Assembly (NCBI GenBank): GCA_946221045.1
Contig: CAMIIY010000111.1
Span: 1 to 6,871 of the forward strand
Direction: 5' to 3'
DNA: 6,871 bases
DNA from: an uncultured Oceanospirillaceae bacterium
GTDB lineage: Bacteria; Pseudomonadota; Gammaproteobacteria; Pseudomonadales; Balneatricaceae
The translations under genes were made by a program, and so were the position numbers. The notes under the pieces are model-generated. The model saw nothing but the letters and a program-made list of their open reading frames with translations. It did not search any database and had not been told where the DNA came from. Below, piece by piece: positions 1-6,871 of this stretch. How positions within the stretch are numbered: position 1 is the first letter of the stretch; the number at the start of each line of letters is the position of its first letter.

Positions 1-1103
1 CGATGCACCAGCTCCGCCTCACCCATAAAACCTAACACGGCCTCAATTTGCCCACTGGGCTTACCGATAATCTGCTGCGCATCCTCATAGCCATAGTTTG
101 CGAGCCCTCGCGCGATAATACGACCAAACTCATCCACCAGCATCACCATCTCACCCCGGGAAAAATCCCCCGAGATACTGCGCACACCTGCCGGCAGCAA
201 ACTTGTACCCCGCTCACGCAGGGCGCGCACGGCACCCTCATCCAGCACCAATGTACCTCTGGCCTGCAGGTGTCCGGCAATCCATTGTTTACGCGCCGCA
301 ACGGGGCCTTTCTCCGGTACCAGTAAAGTCCCGACAGATTCCGCCGCGCGAATACGCAGCAGTACATCCTTTTCACGCCCACTGGCAATCACCGTGACCG
401 CCCCTGACCGTGCCGCCAGCTTGGCCGCACGCACTTTTGTGGCCATGCCGCCCTGACCCAATTTTCCGCCCCCACCGGCCATCGCTTCAAGCGAGGCATC
501 TTCTGCACGCGCTTCACTGATTAACTCTGCGGCAGCATTATGACGCGGGTCTGCCGTATAAAGCCCCTTCTGGTCCGTCAGAAGAATCAGCGCATCAGCC
601 TCAACCAGATTCGCCACCAAGGCTCCCAGGGTGTCATTGTCACCAAAACGAATTTCTTGCGTCACCACGGTATCGTTTTCATTTACCACCGGCACAACGC
701 CAAGCGACAACAGCGTACGCAGCGTGGCCTGGGCATTCAGATATCGTTTACGGTTGGCGTGATCCTCATGCGTCAGCAAAATCTGAGCTGTATGGGTATT
801 GTGCCGTTTGAAGTTGGTTTCATAGGCCTGCACCAGCCCCATCTGACCTACCGCGGCAGCAGCCTGCAATTTATAGATCTCATGCGGACGGTCACGCCAG
901 CCAAGGCGCGTCATACCCTCAGCGACAGAGCCGGAAGAAACCAGCACAACCTCAATACCGGCCTGCTTGAGAGCAGCAATCTGATCGACCCAGCGCCCAA
1001 TGGCATCCAGATCCAAGCCCTGACCATCATTCGTCAGCAGTGCACTGCCTATCTTCACCACCCAGCGCTGACTGGATGCCAGCTTGTCGCGACCATTGGC
1101 CAC
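1..1103 (-). CDS. proB: Glutamate 5-kinase, C-terminus cut by the window edge
   Basis: ProB phosphorylates the gamma-carboxyl of glutamate with ATP, the first and feedback-inhibited step of proline synthesis in the cytoplasm. The frame is open for 367 codons from a GTG at 1103. Visible motifs are [10 protein letters not shown] (residues 15-24, phosphate-binding lysine K17), SSGSVAEGM (56-64), NENDTV (141-146), FGDND (153-157), [12 protein letters not shown] (175-186) and GQGGMATK (216-223). These make up the amino-acid kinase domain. A C-terminal PUA domain follows from about residue 275. The last readable residues are LVHR; family members usually end about six residues after such an HR, so only a few codons are missing. 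The GTG start is chosen because GAGGGA lies 5 nt upstream and the first motif then sits at the usual distance from the N-terminus. The gene lies 27 bp downstream of obg with no terminator between, so it is probably co-transcribed with it. SSGSVAEG differs slightly from the commoner SSGAVAAG. Confidence 0.95.
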   Translation of the reverse strand, partial: MANGRDKLASSQRWVVKIGSALLTNDGQGLDLDAIGRWVDQIAALKQAGIEVVLVSSGSVAEGMTRLGWRDRPHEIYKLQAAAAVGQMGLVQAYETNFKRHNTHTAQILLTHEDHANRKRYLNAQATLRTLLSLGVVPVVNENDTVVTQEIRFGDNDTLGALVANLVEADALILLTDQKGLYTADPRHNAAAELISEARAEDASLEAMAGGGGKLGQGGMATKVRAAKLAARSGAVTVIASGREKDVLLRIRAAESVGTLLVPEKGPVAARKQWIAGHLQARGTLVLDEGAVRALRERGTSLLPAGVRSISGDFSRGEMVMLVDEFGRIIARGLANYGYEDAQQIIGKPSGQIEAVLGFMGEAELVH

Positions 1104-1108
1104 AGCTA

Positions 1109-1114
1109 TCCCTC
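1109..1114 (-). promoter_or_regulatory. Ribosome binding site that fixes the proB GTG start
   Basis: On the minus strand GAGGGA stands 5 nt before the GTG at 1103. No ATG in the proB frame lies between obg and the conserved kinase motif [10 protein letters not shown], so this site supports GTG as the start codon. Confidence 0.7.
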
Positions 1115-1130
1115 AATTCAAAACCGGCTG

Positions 1131-2357
<1,227 letters not shown>

Positions 2358-2369
2358 TCAATATTGCTA

Positions 2370-2375
2370 ATCATA
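2370..2375 (-). promoter_or_regulatory. Possible -10 box for obg-proB
   Basis: On the minus strand TATGAT (5 of 6 matches to TATAAT) begins just after the T-tract of the rpmA terminator. Initiation would leave a leader of about 39 nt before obg. The -35 region would fall inside the terminator stem and has no good match, so the box is only suggestive. It would explain how obg is expressed beyond a terminator, but read-through could do the same. Confidence 0.25.
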
Positions 2376-2378
2376 AAC

Positions 2379-2409
2379 AAAAAAAGCCCCGCCAGGGCGG
2401 AGCTTTTTT
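2379..2409 (-). terminator. Intrinsic terminator between rpmA and obg
   Basis: Read on the minus strand, a GC-rich hairpin (CTCCGCC / GGCGGGG with a small loop and one mismatch) is followed by seven Ts at 2385-2379. It starts 15 nt after the rpmA stop codon. The A and T runs on both sides pair, so the structure also looks like a terminator on the plus strand, but no plus-strand gene feeds into it. It likely stops most transcripts after the two ribosomal protein genes and lets a fraction through to obg-proB. Confidence 0.85.
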
Positions 2410-2424
2410 CGATGTGAGGCGCTA

Positions 2425-2682
2425 TTACGCAGATACGACTGAAATGTATTTACGCTTGTTAGGACCTTTCACTTCAAACTTCACTACGCCATCCGCTTTC
2501 GCGAACAGAGTGTGGTCTTTACCACAACCCACGTTCTCACCGGCGTGGAACTTGGTGCCACGCTGACGGATCAGGATATTGCCGGCAGTTACAGCCTGAC
2601 CACCAAAGCGCTTAACGCCTAGGCGTTTCGATTCTGAATCGCGACCGTTACGCGTTGAGCCTGCAGCCTTCTTATGAGCCAT
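2425..2682 (-). CDS. rpmA: 50S ribosomal protein L27
   Basis: L27 is a small basic protein of the large ribosomal subunit whose N-terminal tail reaches toward the peptidyl transferase centre. The 85-residue product has the usual length and starts [16 protein letters not shown], the conserved tail. The family signature [15 protein letters not shown] is at 34-48, followed by [12 protein letters not shown] (50-61). No N-terminal cleavage extension of the Firmicute type is present. AGGAGA lies 6 nt before the ATG. The gene follows rplU after 24 bp and shares its promoter. A terminator begins 15 nt downstream. Confidence 0.98.
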   Translation of the reverse strand: MAHKKAAGSTRNGRDSESKRLGVKRFGGQAVTAGNILIRQRGTKFHAGENVGCGKDHTLFAKADGVVKFEVKGPNKRKYISVVSA

Positions 2683-2706
2683 TATCTATCTCCTGTTGAG
2701 TTAATC

Positions 2707-3018
2707 TCAGGCGTTGATGCCAGTGATTTTCACTTCAGTGAACCACTGACGGTGGCCCTGATGCTTCATGTGGTGCTTACGACGCTTGAACTTGAGGATC
2801 TCAACTTTCTTAGCGCGACCGGTCTGCAGAACTTCAGCAGTCACTTTAGCACCTTCAACAACAGGCGCGCCGACTTTAACGTCATCACCGTTGCCAACCA
2901 GCAGAACACGATCAAACTCAACGTTCGCACCGGATTCAGCCTGCAGTTTTTCCAGCTTAAGGGTCTGACCCTCCTGGACGCGGTACTGTTTACCGCCACT
3001 TACGATTACTGCGTACAT
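2707..3018 (-). CDS. rplU: 50S ribosomal protein L21
   Basis: L21 binds 23S rRNA in the large ribosomal subunit. The protein is 103 residues, the normal length, and begins [14 protein letters not shown]. The C-terminal L21 signature runs from I74 through [16 protein letters not shown] to the closing TEVKITGI (94-101); the basic run is the RNA-binding part. An in-frame TTG at 3033 would add five residues. ATG 3018 is chosen because ACGGAG lies 6 nt upstream and family members start MYAV. It is the first gene of the rplU-rpmA unit, with a strong promoter about 100 bp upstream and a foldable leader. Confidence 0.98.
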   Translation of the reverse strand: MYAVIVSGGKQYRVQEGQTLKLEKLQAESGANVEFDRVLLVGNGDDVKVGAPVVEGAKVTAEVLQTGRAKKVEILKFKRRKHHMKHQGHRQWFTEVKITGINA

Positions 3019-3114
3019 GTTAATCTCCGTCAATTGCTCACCCGGCTACTGTTTAACAAACCTACTTTTAATGGCGCACCATATGGTAGGGAGCTACATT
3101 TGGATGAGTCAGGG
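3019..3114 (-). promoter_or_regulatory. Foldable 5' leader of rplU
   Basis: If transcription starts about 7 nt after the -10 box, the rplU mRNA has a leader of about 95 nt. Its ends can pair: CUCAUCC (from 3108-3102) with GGGUGAG (from 3043-3037), 7 bp with one G-U. Three short hairpins lie inside: GUAG-CUCC-CUAC (3097-3086), AUGG-UGCG-CCAU (3082-3071) and GUUU-GUU-AAAC (3061-3051). The closing helix ends a few nt before the ribosome binding site. This layout would suit autoregulation by L21, but that role is inferred. Confidence 0.4.
3025..3030 (-). promoter_or_regulatory. Ribosome binding site that fixes the rplU ATG start
   Basis: On the minus strand ACGGAG ends 6 nt before ATG 3018. The in-frame TTG at 3033 would make this site part of the coding region, so the ATG is the better start. 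Confidence 0.7.
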
Positions 3115-3120
3115 CGCGCG

Positions 3121-3150
3121 ATTATAAAGCACCTGATAGCCGACAGGCAA
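3121..3150 (-). promoter_or_regulatory. Sigma70-type promoter for rplU-rpmA
   Basis: On the minus strand a perfect TATAAT (3126-3121) lies 18 nt downstream of TTGCCT (3150-3145, 4 of 6 matches to TTGACA). The next bases are GC only (CGCGCGCCC), a discriminator of the kind found at stringently controlled ribosomal promoters. This fits growth-rate control of ribosomal protein genes. Confidence 0.75.
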
Positions 3151-3178
3151 CCCCTATCAAAGGTATCAGACCGAATTC

Positions 3179-3207
3179 TTGACAGGGTTGCAGCCTGCCC
3201 ATAGCAT
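3179..3207 (+). promoter_or_regulatory. Sigma70-type promoter for ispB
   Basis: A perfect TTGACA (3179-3184) is followed after 17 nt by TAGCAT (3202-3207, 4 of 6 matches to TATAAT). The predicted start near 3214 leaves a leader of about 30 nt before ATG 3245. The -35 box lies only 28 bp from the -35 box of the divergent rplU promoter, so the two polymerases sit back to back. Confidence 0.7.
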
Positions 3208-3244
3208 GCGCGCTTACATAACTTTCAGGCCAACGCCCTTAATC

Positions 3245-4213
3245 ATGCAGCCATCTGAACTCAACCCGCTTATCACGCCACAGTTTGAGGCAGTCAATGA
3301 CTACATCATCAACCATTTGGGCTCAAATGTGCCGCTGGTTGAAAAGATTGGCCACTATATAGTTGAGAGTGGCGGCAAACGCCTGCGCCCGTTACTGGTT
3401 TTACTGGCAGCCAATGCAACACACTACCAAGGTGACAAGCATATCCCGATGGCGGCCGTCATAGAATTTATCCACACGGCAACCCTGCTGCACGATGACG
3501 TGGTCGACAATTCAGAATTGCGCCGCGGCAAAGACACCGCCAACGCCCGTTGGGGCAATGCTCCCAGCGTTCTGGTCGGTGACTTCCTCTATTCCCGCGC
3601 ATTTCAGATCATGGTTGAAATCGGCTCCATGGAAATCATGGAAGTCATCTCCAATGCCACCAACGTCATTGCTGAAGGTGAAGTACTGCAACTGCTGAAC
3701 TGCCGCAATCCGGATACCACAGAAGACGCCTACATGCAGGTTATTCTGGGCAAAACCGCCATGCTGTTTGAGGCGGCGGCTGAAGTCGGCGGCCTGCTGG
3801 CAAACTGCTCAGACACTGAACGCCAGGCTTTGAAACAGTATGGGTTACAGCTGGGCATTGCCTTTCAGCTGATTGACGATGTGCTTGATTATCTCTCTGA
3901 CAGTGACACCATGGGCAAAAACATGGGTGACGACCTGGCAGAAGGTAAAGCCACGCTGCCGCTGATTCAGGCGATGCAGCTATGTTCTGAAGAGGAACGC
4001 ACTCTACTACGGCGGGCAATTCGTGAAGGCGGTCTGGACAACCTGACACCGATTCTCGACATTATCCATCGTACCGGCGCAATCGAGTATACGCAGGAGA
4101 AAGCCCGACAAGCCGCCATGCAGGCCACTGAAGCACTCTCTGCACTACCTGACAGTTCATTCAAAGCAACACTGAAACAACTGGCAACGCTGGCCGTGGA
4201 GCGTGCTGCGTAA
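3245..4213 (+). CDS. ispB: Polyprenyl diphosphate synthase for the quinone side chain (octaprenyl type)
   Basis: This trans-polyprenyl synthase adds isopentenyl units to farnesyl diphosphate to make the long tail of ubiquinone/menaquinone. The 322-residue protein has GGKRLRP (43-49), the first Asp-rich motif LLHDDVVD (81-88), GNAPSVLVGDF (104-114), GEVLQL (145-150), the second Asp-rich motif LIDDVLD (209-215) and GKNMGDDLAEGK (224-235). The small residue A79, five before the first Asp, fits a long-chain product; exact length (C40 or C45) cannot be read from sequence. ATG 3245 is chosen because upstream in-frame starts at TTG 3179 and ATG 3206 lie inside the promoter, and the family N-terminus aligns here. 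There is no clear Shine-Dalgarno site; the nearest AGG is about 15 nt away. Its position divergent from rplU-rpmA-obg is common in gammaproteobacteria. The stop codon is 8 bp from that of convergent tpm. Confidence 0.95.
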   Translation: MQPSELNPLITPQFEAVNDYIINHLGSNVPLVEKIGHYIVESGGKRLRPLLVLLAANATHYQGDKHIPMAAVIEFIHTATLLHDDVVDNSELRRGKDTANARWGNAPSVLVGDFLYSRAFQIMVEIGSMEIMEVISNATNVIAEGEVLQLLNCRNPDTTEDAYMQVILGKTAMLFEAAAEVGGLLANCSDTERQALKQYGLQLGIAFQLIDDVLDYLSDSDTMGKNMGDDLAEGKATLPLIQAMQLCSEEERTLLRRAIREGGLDNLTPILDIIHRTGAIEYTQEKARQAAMQATEALSALPDSSFKATLKQLATLAVERAA

Positions 4214-4221
4214 CGCTCTGT

Positions 4222-4845
4222 TTACCTATCAGTAAGCAACCACACTGTTTCACGCCACTCAGGCCGATCGCTGGCAGTCTCCTCAGCCAGGCATTGCACC
4301 TGAAAACGCTCTGCAAAGAGCTCAGACACATCCCCATGGGTCACGGTAAACGGAGGACCTCCAGCTGAGGGACGCTGCAGTGTTACCAGTAACACTTTTA
4401 CCCCAGGAGGCAGCTTTTCCAGCAACAACTGAACGTAACGCGACCGCATCTCTTCAGGAAACGCCACCAGCGCCGCCCGATCATACACGGCCCGGACAGG
4501 TTGCAAATCATCAGTTGTTAAACAGAAGACATCACCACACAACAGTTCCAGCTGCTTGTGCCTGAAGCATCGAAAGCGCTCATCAGCTGATGCGACCACC
4601 GGTAAGTCATTTTCCTGAAAAAAGCTTTCACAAGCGGACGGATTCAGCTCTACACCCCTGACTGCATAACCTTGTTGCAACAGCCACAACATATCGAGAC
4701 TTTTACCGCACAGAGGCACAAACACCTCTGAACCGGCTGCAAGCTGAAGCGCTGACCAATGGCGAATCAGGTGCTGATTCACCTCAGACTGATGAAAACC
4801 GATCTCTCCATTACGCCAGCGCTCATGCCAAAAAGCCTGTTCCAT
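4222..4845 (-). CDS. tpm: Thiopurine S-methyltransferase (TPMT family)
   Basis: Bacterial TPMTs are cytoplasmic SAM-dependent methyltransferases that methylate thiopurines and, in several bacteria, selenium or tellurium oxyanions, giving metalloid resistance; the natural substrate here is unknown. The 207-residue product begins MEQAFWHERWRNGEIGFHQ, the family N-terminus. The SAM-binding VFVPLCGKSLDMLWL follows (41-55), then GVEL (64-67) ending the second strand, and VYDRAALVAFP (120-130). A GGPPF segment lies in the C-terminal third. Length is slightly below the usual ~215-220 residues but no motif is missing. GGAG stands 9 nt before the ATG. The gene is transcribed alone, divergent from fabA across a 126-bp region and convergent with ispB, with no terminator visible in the 8-bp gap between the stop codons. 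Confidence 0.92.
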   Translation of the reverse strand: MEQAFWHERWRNGEIGFHQSEVNQHLIRHWSALQLAAGSEVFVPLCGKSLDMLWLLQQGYAVRGVELNPSACESFFQENDLPVVASADERFRCFRHKQLELLCGDVFCLTTDDLQPVRAVYDRAALVAFPEEMRSRYVQLLLEKLPPGVKVLLVTLQRPSAGGPPFTVTHGDVSELFAERFQVQCLAEETASDRPEWRETVWLLTDR

Positions 4846-4881
4846 CCGTTATTTCTCCGACATTCGTCAATAATTGGGCGA

Positions 4882-4887
4882 ATTATA
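4882..4887 (-). promoter_or_regulatory. Probable -10 box for tpm
   Basis: On the minus strand a perfect TATAAT lies 36 bp upstream of the tpm start codon. No good -35 match is found at 16-18 nt; TTGAAT occurs 23 nt upstream, too far. The near-palindrome at 4888-4900 abuts this box, so binding there would block the promoter or an activator could replace the missing -35. Confidence 0.45.
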
Positions 4888-4900
4888 ACGGACAGTTCGT
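4888..4900. promoter_or_regulatory. 13-bp near-palindrome between tpm and fabA, candidate operator
   Basis: ACGGAC-A-GTTCGT is an inverted repeat with one mismatch per arm. It lies between the two divergent -10 boxes, touching that of tpm and reaching the -35 area of fabA. fabA genes are commonly controlled by FadR, FabR or DesT-type regulators, but I cannot match this site firmly to any of their consensus sequences. Confidence 0.35.
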
Positions 4901-4921
4901 GCCTCACCCGATTCAAATCTG

Positions 4922-4927
4922 TATAAT
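4922..4927 (+). promoter_or_regulatory. Probable -10 box for fabA(-fabB)
   Basis: A perfect TATAAT lies 44 bp before the fabA ATG, giving a predicted leader of about 38 nt. The sequence 17 nt upstream (GTGCCT) is a weak -35 match, which is common at activated promoters; the near-palindrome at 4888-4900 overlaps that region. Confidence 0.5.
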
Positions 4928-4971
4928 TGCGCGATATTTTGACCTTAAAAAGCCCGGAAACGCATAACCTA

Positions 4972-5487
4972 ATGACACGACCTTCTTCTTTTAGCCGCGA
5001 CGAACTCCTGCAGTGCGGCCACGGCGAAATGTTCGGCCCAGGTAACGCACGTCTGCCTATCGGCAATATGCTAATGATGGACCGAGTCCTAAAAATCACC
5101 GAAGACGGTGGCAATTTTGGCAAGGGTGAGATCATTGCCGAACTGGATATCAATCCAGAGCTATGGTTCTTTCAGTGCCACTTTGAATCCGATCCGGTCA
5201 TGCCAGGCTGTCTGGGCCTGGACGCCATGTGGCAGCTGGTTGGCTTTTATCTGGGCTGGAAAGGCAATCCGGGGCGTGGTCGCGCTCTGGGCTCCGGCGA
5301 GGTAAAATTCTTTGGTCAGGTCCTACCCACTGCGCAGAAAGTTACCTACCATATTCATCTGAAGCGCGTTATTGAACGCAAGCTGGTAATGGGTATCGCC
5401 GACGGCAGCATGTATGTTGATGGTCGCGAAATCTACACAGCAAAAGATCTGCGGGTTGGATTGTTTACGTCTACCGACGGTTTCTAA
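4972..5487 (+). CDS. fabA: 3-hydroxydecanoyl-ACP dehydratase / trans-2,cis-3-decenoyl-ACP isomerase
   Basis: FabA dehydrates 3-hydroxydecanoyl-ACP and isomerises the trans-2 to a cis-3 double bond, creating the unsaturation in anaerobic-type unsaturated fatty acid synthesis. The 171-residue protein matches the usual length exactly. The catalytic His and Asp fall at H70 ([14 protein letters not shown]) and D84 ([17 protein letters not shown]), the same numbers as in E. coli Fab[18 protein letters not shown] and the C-terminal [12 protein letters not shown] are also typical. ATG 4972 is chosen since an in-frame TTG at 4927 overlaps the -10 box and family members start about here; the Shine-Dalgarno match is poor (GGA about 13 nt upstream). 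fabB follows 110 bp downstream on the same strand, as in Pseudomonas fabAB, and no terminator with a T-tract separates them, so an operon is likely. Confidence 0.98.
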   Translation: MTRPSSFSRDELLQCGHGEMFGPGNARLPIGNMLMMDRVLKITEDGGNFGKGEIIAELDINPELWFFQCHFESDPVMPGCLGLDAMWQLVGFYLGWKGNPGRGRALGSGEVKFFGQVLPTAQKVTYHIHLKRVIERKLVMGIADGSMYVDGREIYTAKDLRVGLFTSTDGF

Positions 5488-5504
5488 GCCTGATTAACAG
5501 ACAA

Positions 5505-5578
5505 TAACGATAGGCGGACAGCATAGTTTCCGGTAGCCAAATTGGTTGGATTCACGGAAAATAACCGCCTTAACGATA
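5505..5578 (+). repeat. Nested stem-loop with 8-bp flanking direct repeat, fabA-fabB gap
   Basis: Three nested complementary pairs occupy the gap: AGGCGG/CCGCCT (5512-5517, 5565-5570), TTTCCG/CGGAAA (5527-5532, 5555-5560) and CCAA/TTGG (5537-5540, 5546-5549). The direct repeat TAACGATA flanks them at 5505-5512 and 5571-5578. No T-tract follows, so it is not an intrinsic terminator. It ends just before the purine-rich fabB ribosome binding region and may act as an mRNA structure. Confidence 0.5.
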
Positions 5579-5597
5579 AAGAAAGAGAGAGAAGCAC

Positions 5598-6809
5598 ATG
5601 CGACGCGTCGTAGTTACCGGTATGGGCATTGTGTCTTGTTTGGGTAATGACAAGGCTACTGTTCTGGAGTCCCTGAAGCTGGGTCGCTCCGGGATCAAGT
5701 TCCAGGAAGAATACAAAGAACGCGGCTTTCGCAGCCAGGTTGCAGGCAGCATCGATATCAGTTTCGAAGAGCGTATTGACCGCAAACTGCTTCGGTTTAT
5801 GGGTGATGCCGCTGCGTATACCTATATTGCTATGCAGGAAGCCATCACCGATTCTGGCCTGAGCGATGATCAGGTTTCCAATGTGCGTACCGGCCTGATT
5901 GTTGGCTCCGGCGGCGCATCTGCGGAAAACATCGTTGATACGGCTGACATTACCCGGGAAAAAGGCGTTAAACGTGTCGGTCCTTACCGGGTTACACGCA
6001 CCATGGGCTCTACTGTGTCAGCCTGCCTGGCGACACCGTTCAAGATCAAAGGCGTGAACTACAGCATTACATCCGCCTGTGCGACAAGCGCCCACTGCAT
6101 CGGCAACGCAGTAGAACAGATTCAACTGGGTAAGCAGGATGTAGTATTCGCTGGCGGCGGTGAAGAACTGCACTGGGTACAGACCGCCATGTTTGATGCC
6201 ATGGGCGCCCTGTCCAGCAAATACAATGAGACCCCCGAAAAAGCTTCTCGTGCCTATGATGCAAACCGTGATGGATTTGTTATCTCCGGTGGCGCAGGTG
6301 TGCTGGTGGTTGAAGAACTTGAGCATGCAAAAGCGCGTGGCGCTAAAATCTACGCCGAAATCGTCGGCTACGGTGCTACCTCAGATGGCTATGACATGGT
6401 TGCACCTTCCGGGGAAGGCGCAGCACGCTGTATGCAGCAGGCGATGTCTACCGTTGATGGCGACATCGACTATATCAACGCGCACGGCACCTCTACCCCT
6501 GCGGGTGACATGCAGGAACTGAAAGCGATGAAGAACGTGTTTGGCGACAAGATGCCAACCGTGACCTCAACAAAATCCCTGTCCGGTCACTCTCTCGGTG
6601 CCGCGGGCGTGCAGGAAGCGATCTACTGCCTGCTGATGCAGGAAAATAACTTCATTGCGGCATCTGCCAATATCGACGAACTGGATCCTGAAGCGGTCGA
6701 CCTGCCAATCGCTACCGAGTCTAAAGACAGTGTTGATCTGCAGCGCGTCATGTCCAATAGCTTTGGCTTTGGTGGCACCAACGCCACATTGGTTTTCCAG
6801 AAGCTCTAA
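5598..6809 (+). CDS. fabB: Beta-ketoacyl-ACP synthase I
   Basis: FabB condenses malonyl-ACP with acyl-ACP and is the enzyme that elongates the cis-3-decenoyl-ACP made by FabA, so the pair sets the unsaturated fatty acid supply of the membrane. The 403-residue thiolase-fold protein starts [16 protein letters not shown]. The nucleophile is C161 in [10 protein letters not shown]; the catalytic histidines are H296 ([11 protein letters not shown]) and H331 ([11 protein letters not shown]), with K326 in TSTKS. The C-terminal [13 protein letters not shown] loop is present. Together these give the Cys-His-His triad of the KAS I/II class. The HCIGNA context after the cysteine and the overall similarity to E. 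coli FabB favour KAS I over FabF. AGAGAGAAG stands just before the ATG as a ribosome binding site. A strong terminator begins 17 nt after the stop codon. Confidence 0.97.
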   Translation: MRRVVVTGMGIVSCLGNDKATVLESLKLGRSGIKFQEEYKERGFRSQVAGSIDISFEERIDRKLLRFMGDAAAYTYIAMQEAITDSGLSDDQVSNVRTGLIVGSGGASAENIVDTADITREKGVKRVGPYRVTRTMGSTVSACLATPFKIKGVNYSITSACATSAHCIGNAVEQIQLGKQDVVFAGGGEELHWVQTAMFDAMGALSSKYNETPEKASRAYDANRDGFVISGGAGVLVVEELEHAKARGAKIYAEIVGYGATSDGYDMVAPSGEGAARCMQQAMSTVDGDIDYINAHGTSTPAGDMQELKAMKNVFGDKMPTVTSTKSLSGHSLGAAGVQEAIYCLLMQENNFIAASANIDELDPEAVDLPIATESKDSVDLQRVMSNSFGFGGTNATLVFQKL

Positions 6810-6826
6810 ATAAAAGCGCTATTATC

Positions 6827-6854
6827 AAAAAACCCCGCCATGGCGGGGGTTTTT
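6827..6854 (+). terminator. Bidirectional intrinsic terminator after fabB
   Basis: A perfect 16-bp palindrome CCCCGCCATGGCGGGG (6833-6848) is flanked by As on the left and GTTTTT on the right, so the stem extends through A-T pairs past one A-G mismatch. It starts 17 nt after the fabB stop codon and would work on both strands. The remaining 17 bases to the window end show nothing recognisable. Confidence 0.92.
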
Positions 6855-6871
6855 ATTGCCTAGTAATTTTT

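Noticed and set aside
2674..3204. Plus-strand open frame opposite rplU
   Set aside because: It is the antisense shadow of L21 and its leader; it spans both divergent promoters and encodes nothing recognisable.
3179..3244. N-terminal extension of IspB from TTG 3179 or ATG 3206
   Set aside because: The TTG is part of the TTGACA -35 box and the ATG overlaps the -10 box, so neither would be in the mRNA; the extension does not resemble the family.
4927..4971. N-terminal extension of FabA from TTG 4927
   Set aside because: It begins at the last base of the -10 box. From ATG 4972 the catalytic residues fall at 70 and 84, as in E. coli FabA.
5542..5580. Separate fabB promoter in the fabA-fabB gap
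   Set aside because: TTGGAT and TTGGTT can be paired only with poor -10 matches (CTTAAC, TAACGA, GATAAA) at uneven spacing; not enough to call.

Overview
The window is a stretch of ordinary chromosomal housekeeping DNA from a gammaproteobacterium. The protein sequences resemble the Pseudomonas/Oceanospirillales/Marinobacter side of the class, but the genus cannot be fixed by eye. Pointers to this group are the order ispB <-> rplU-rpmA-obg-proB, adjacent fabA and fabB (the anaerobic unsaturated fatty acid pair), a bacterial thiopurine methyltransferase, and an Obg protein with a poly-aspartate tail. Base composition looks moderate and even. I see no insertion sequence, phage gene, tRNA, rRNA or CRISPR array.

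Left part (1-3150, minus strand): rplU (L21), rpmA (L27), obg/cgtA (ribosome-assembly GTPase) and proB (glutamate 5-kinase, first step of proline synthesis) lie head to tail. A strong sigma70-type promoter with a GC-rich discriminator precedes rplU, followed by an untranslated leader of about 95 nt that can fold. An intrinsic terminator separates the two ribosomal protein genes from obg-proB, so the downstream pair is probably expressed at a lower level, by read-through or from its own weak promoter. proB runs off the left edge and lacks only its last few codons.

Middle (3150-4971): ispB, the synthase for the polyprenyl tail of quinones, is transcribed divergently from rplU from a good TTGACA-17-TAGCAT promoter. 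It converges on tpm (minus strand), with only 8 bp between the two stop codons. tpm and fabA are divergent. Each has a perfect TATAAT box, and a 13-bp near-palindrome between the boxes is a candidate shared operator.

Right part (4972-6871, plus strand): fabA (3-hydroxydecanoyl-ACP dehydratase/isomerase) and fabB (beta-ketoacyl-ACP synthase I) probably form an operon that commits acyl chains to unsaturated fatty acid synthesis. The 110-bp gap between them can fold into a long nested stem-loop flanked by an 8-bp direct repeat. A strong bidirectional terminator closes the unit.

All eight genes look intact apart from the edge truncation of proB. I found no undescribed multi-gene system. The points worth a second look are non-coding: the rplU leader, the rpmA/obg terminator, the tpm/fabA palindrome and the fabA-fabB stem-loop.
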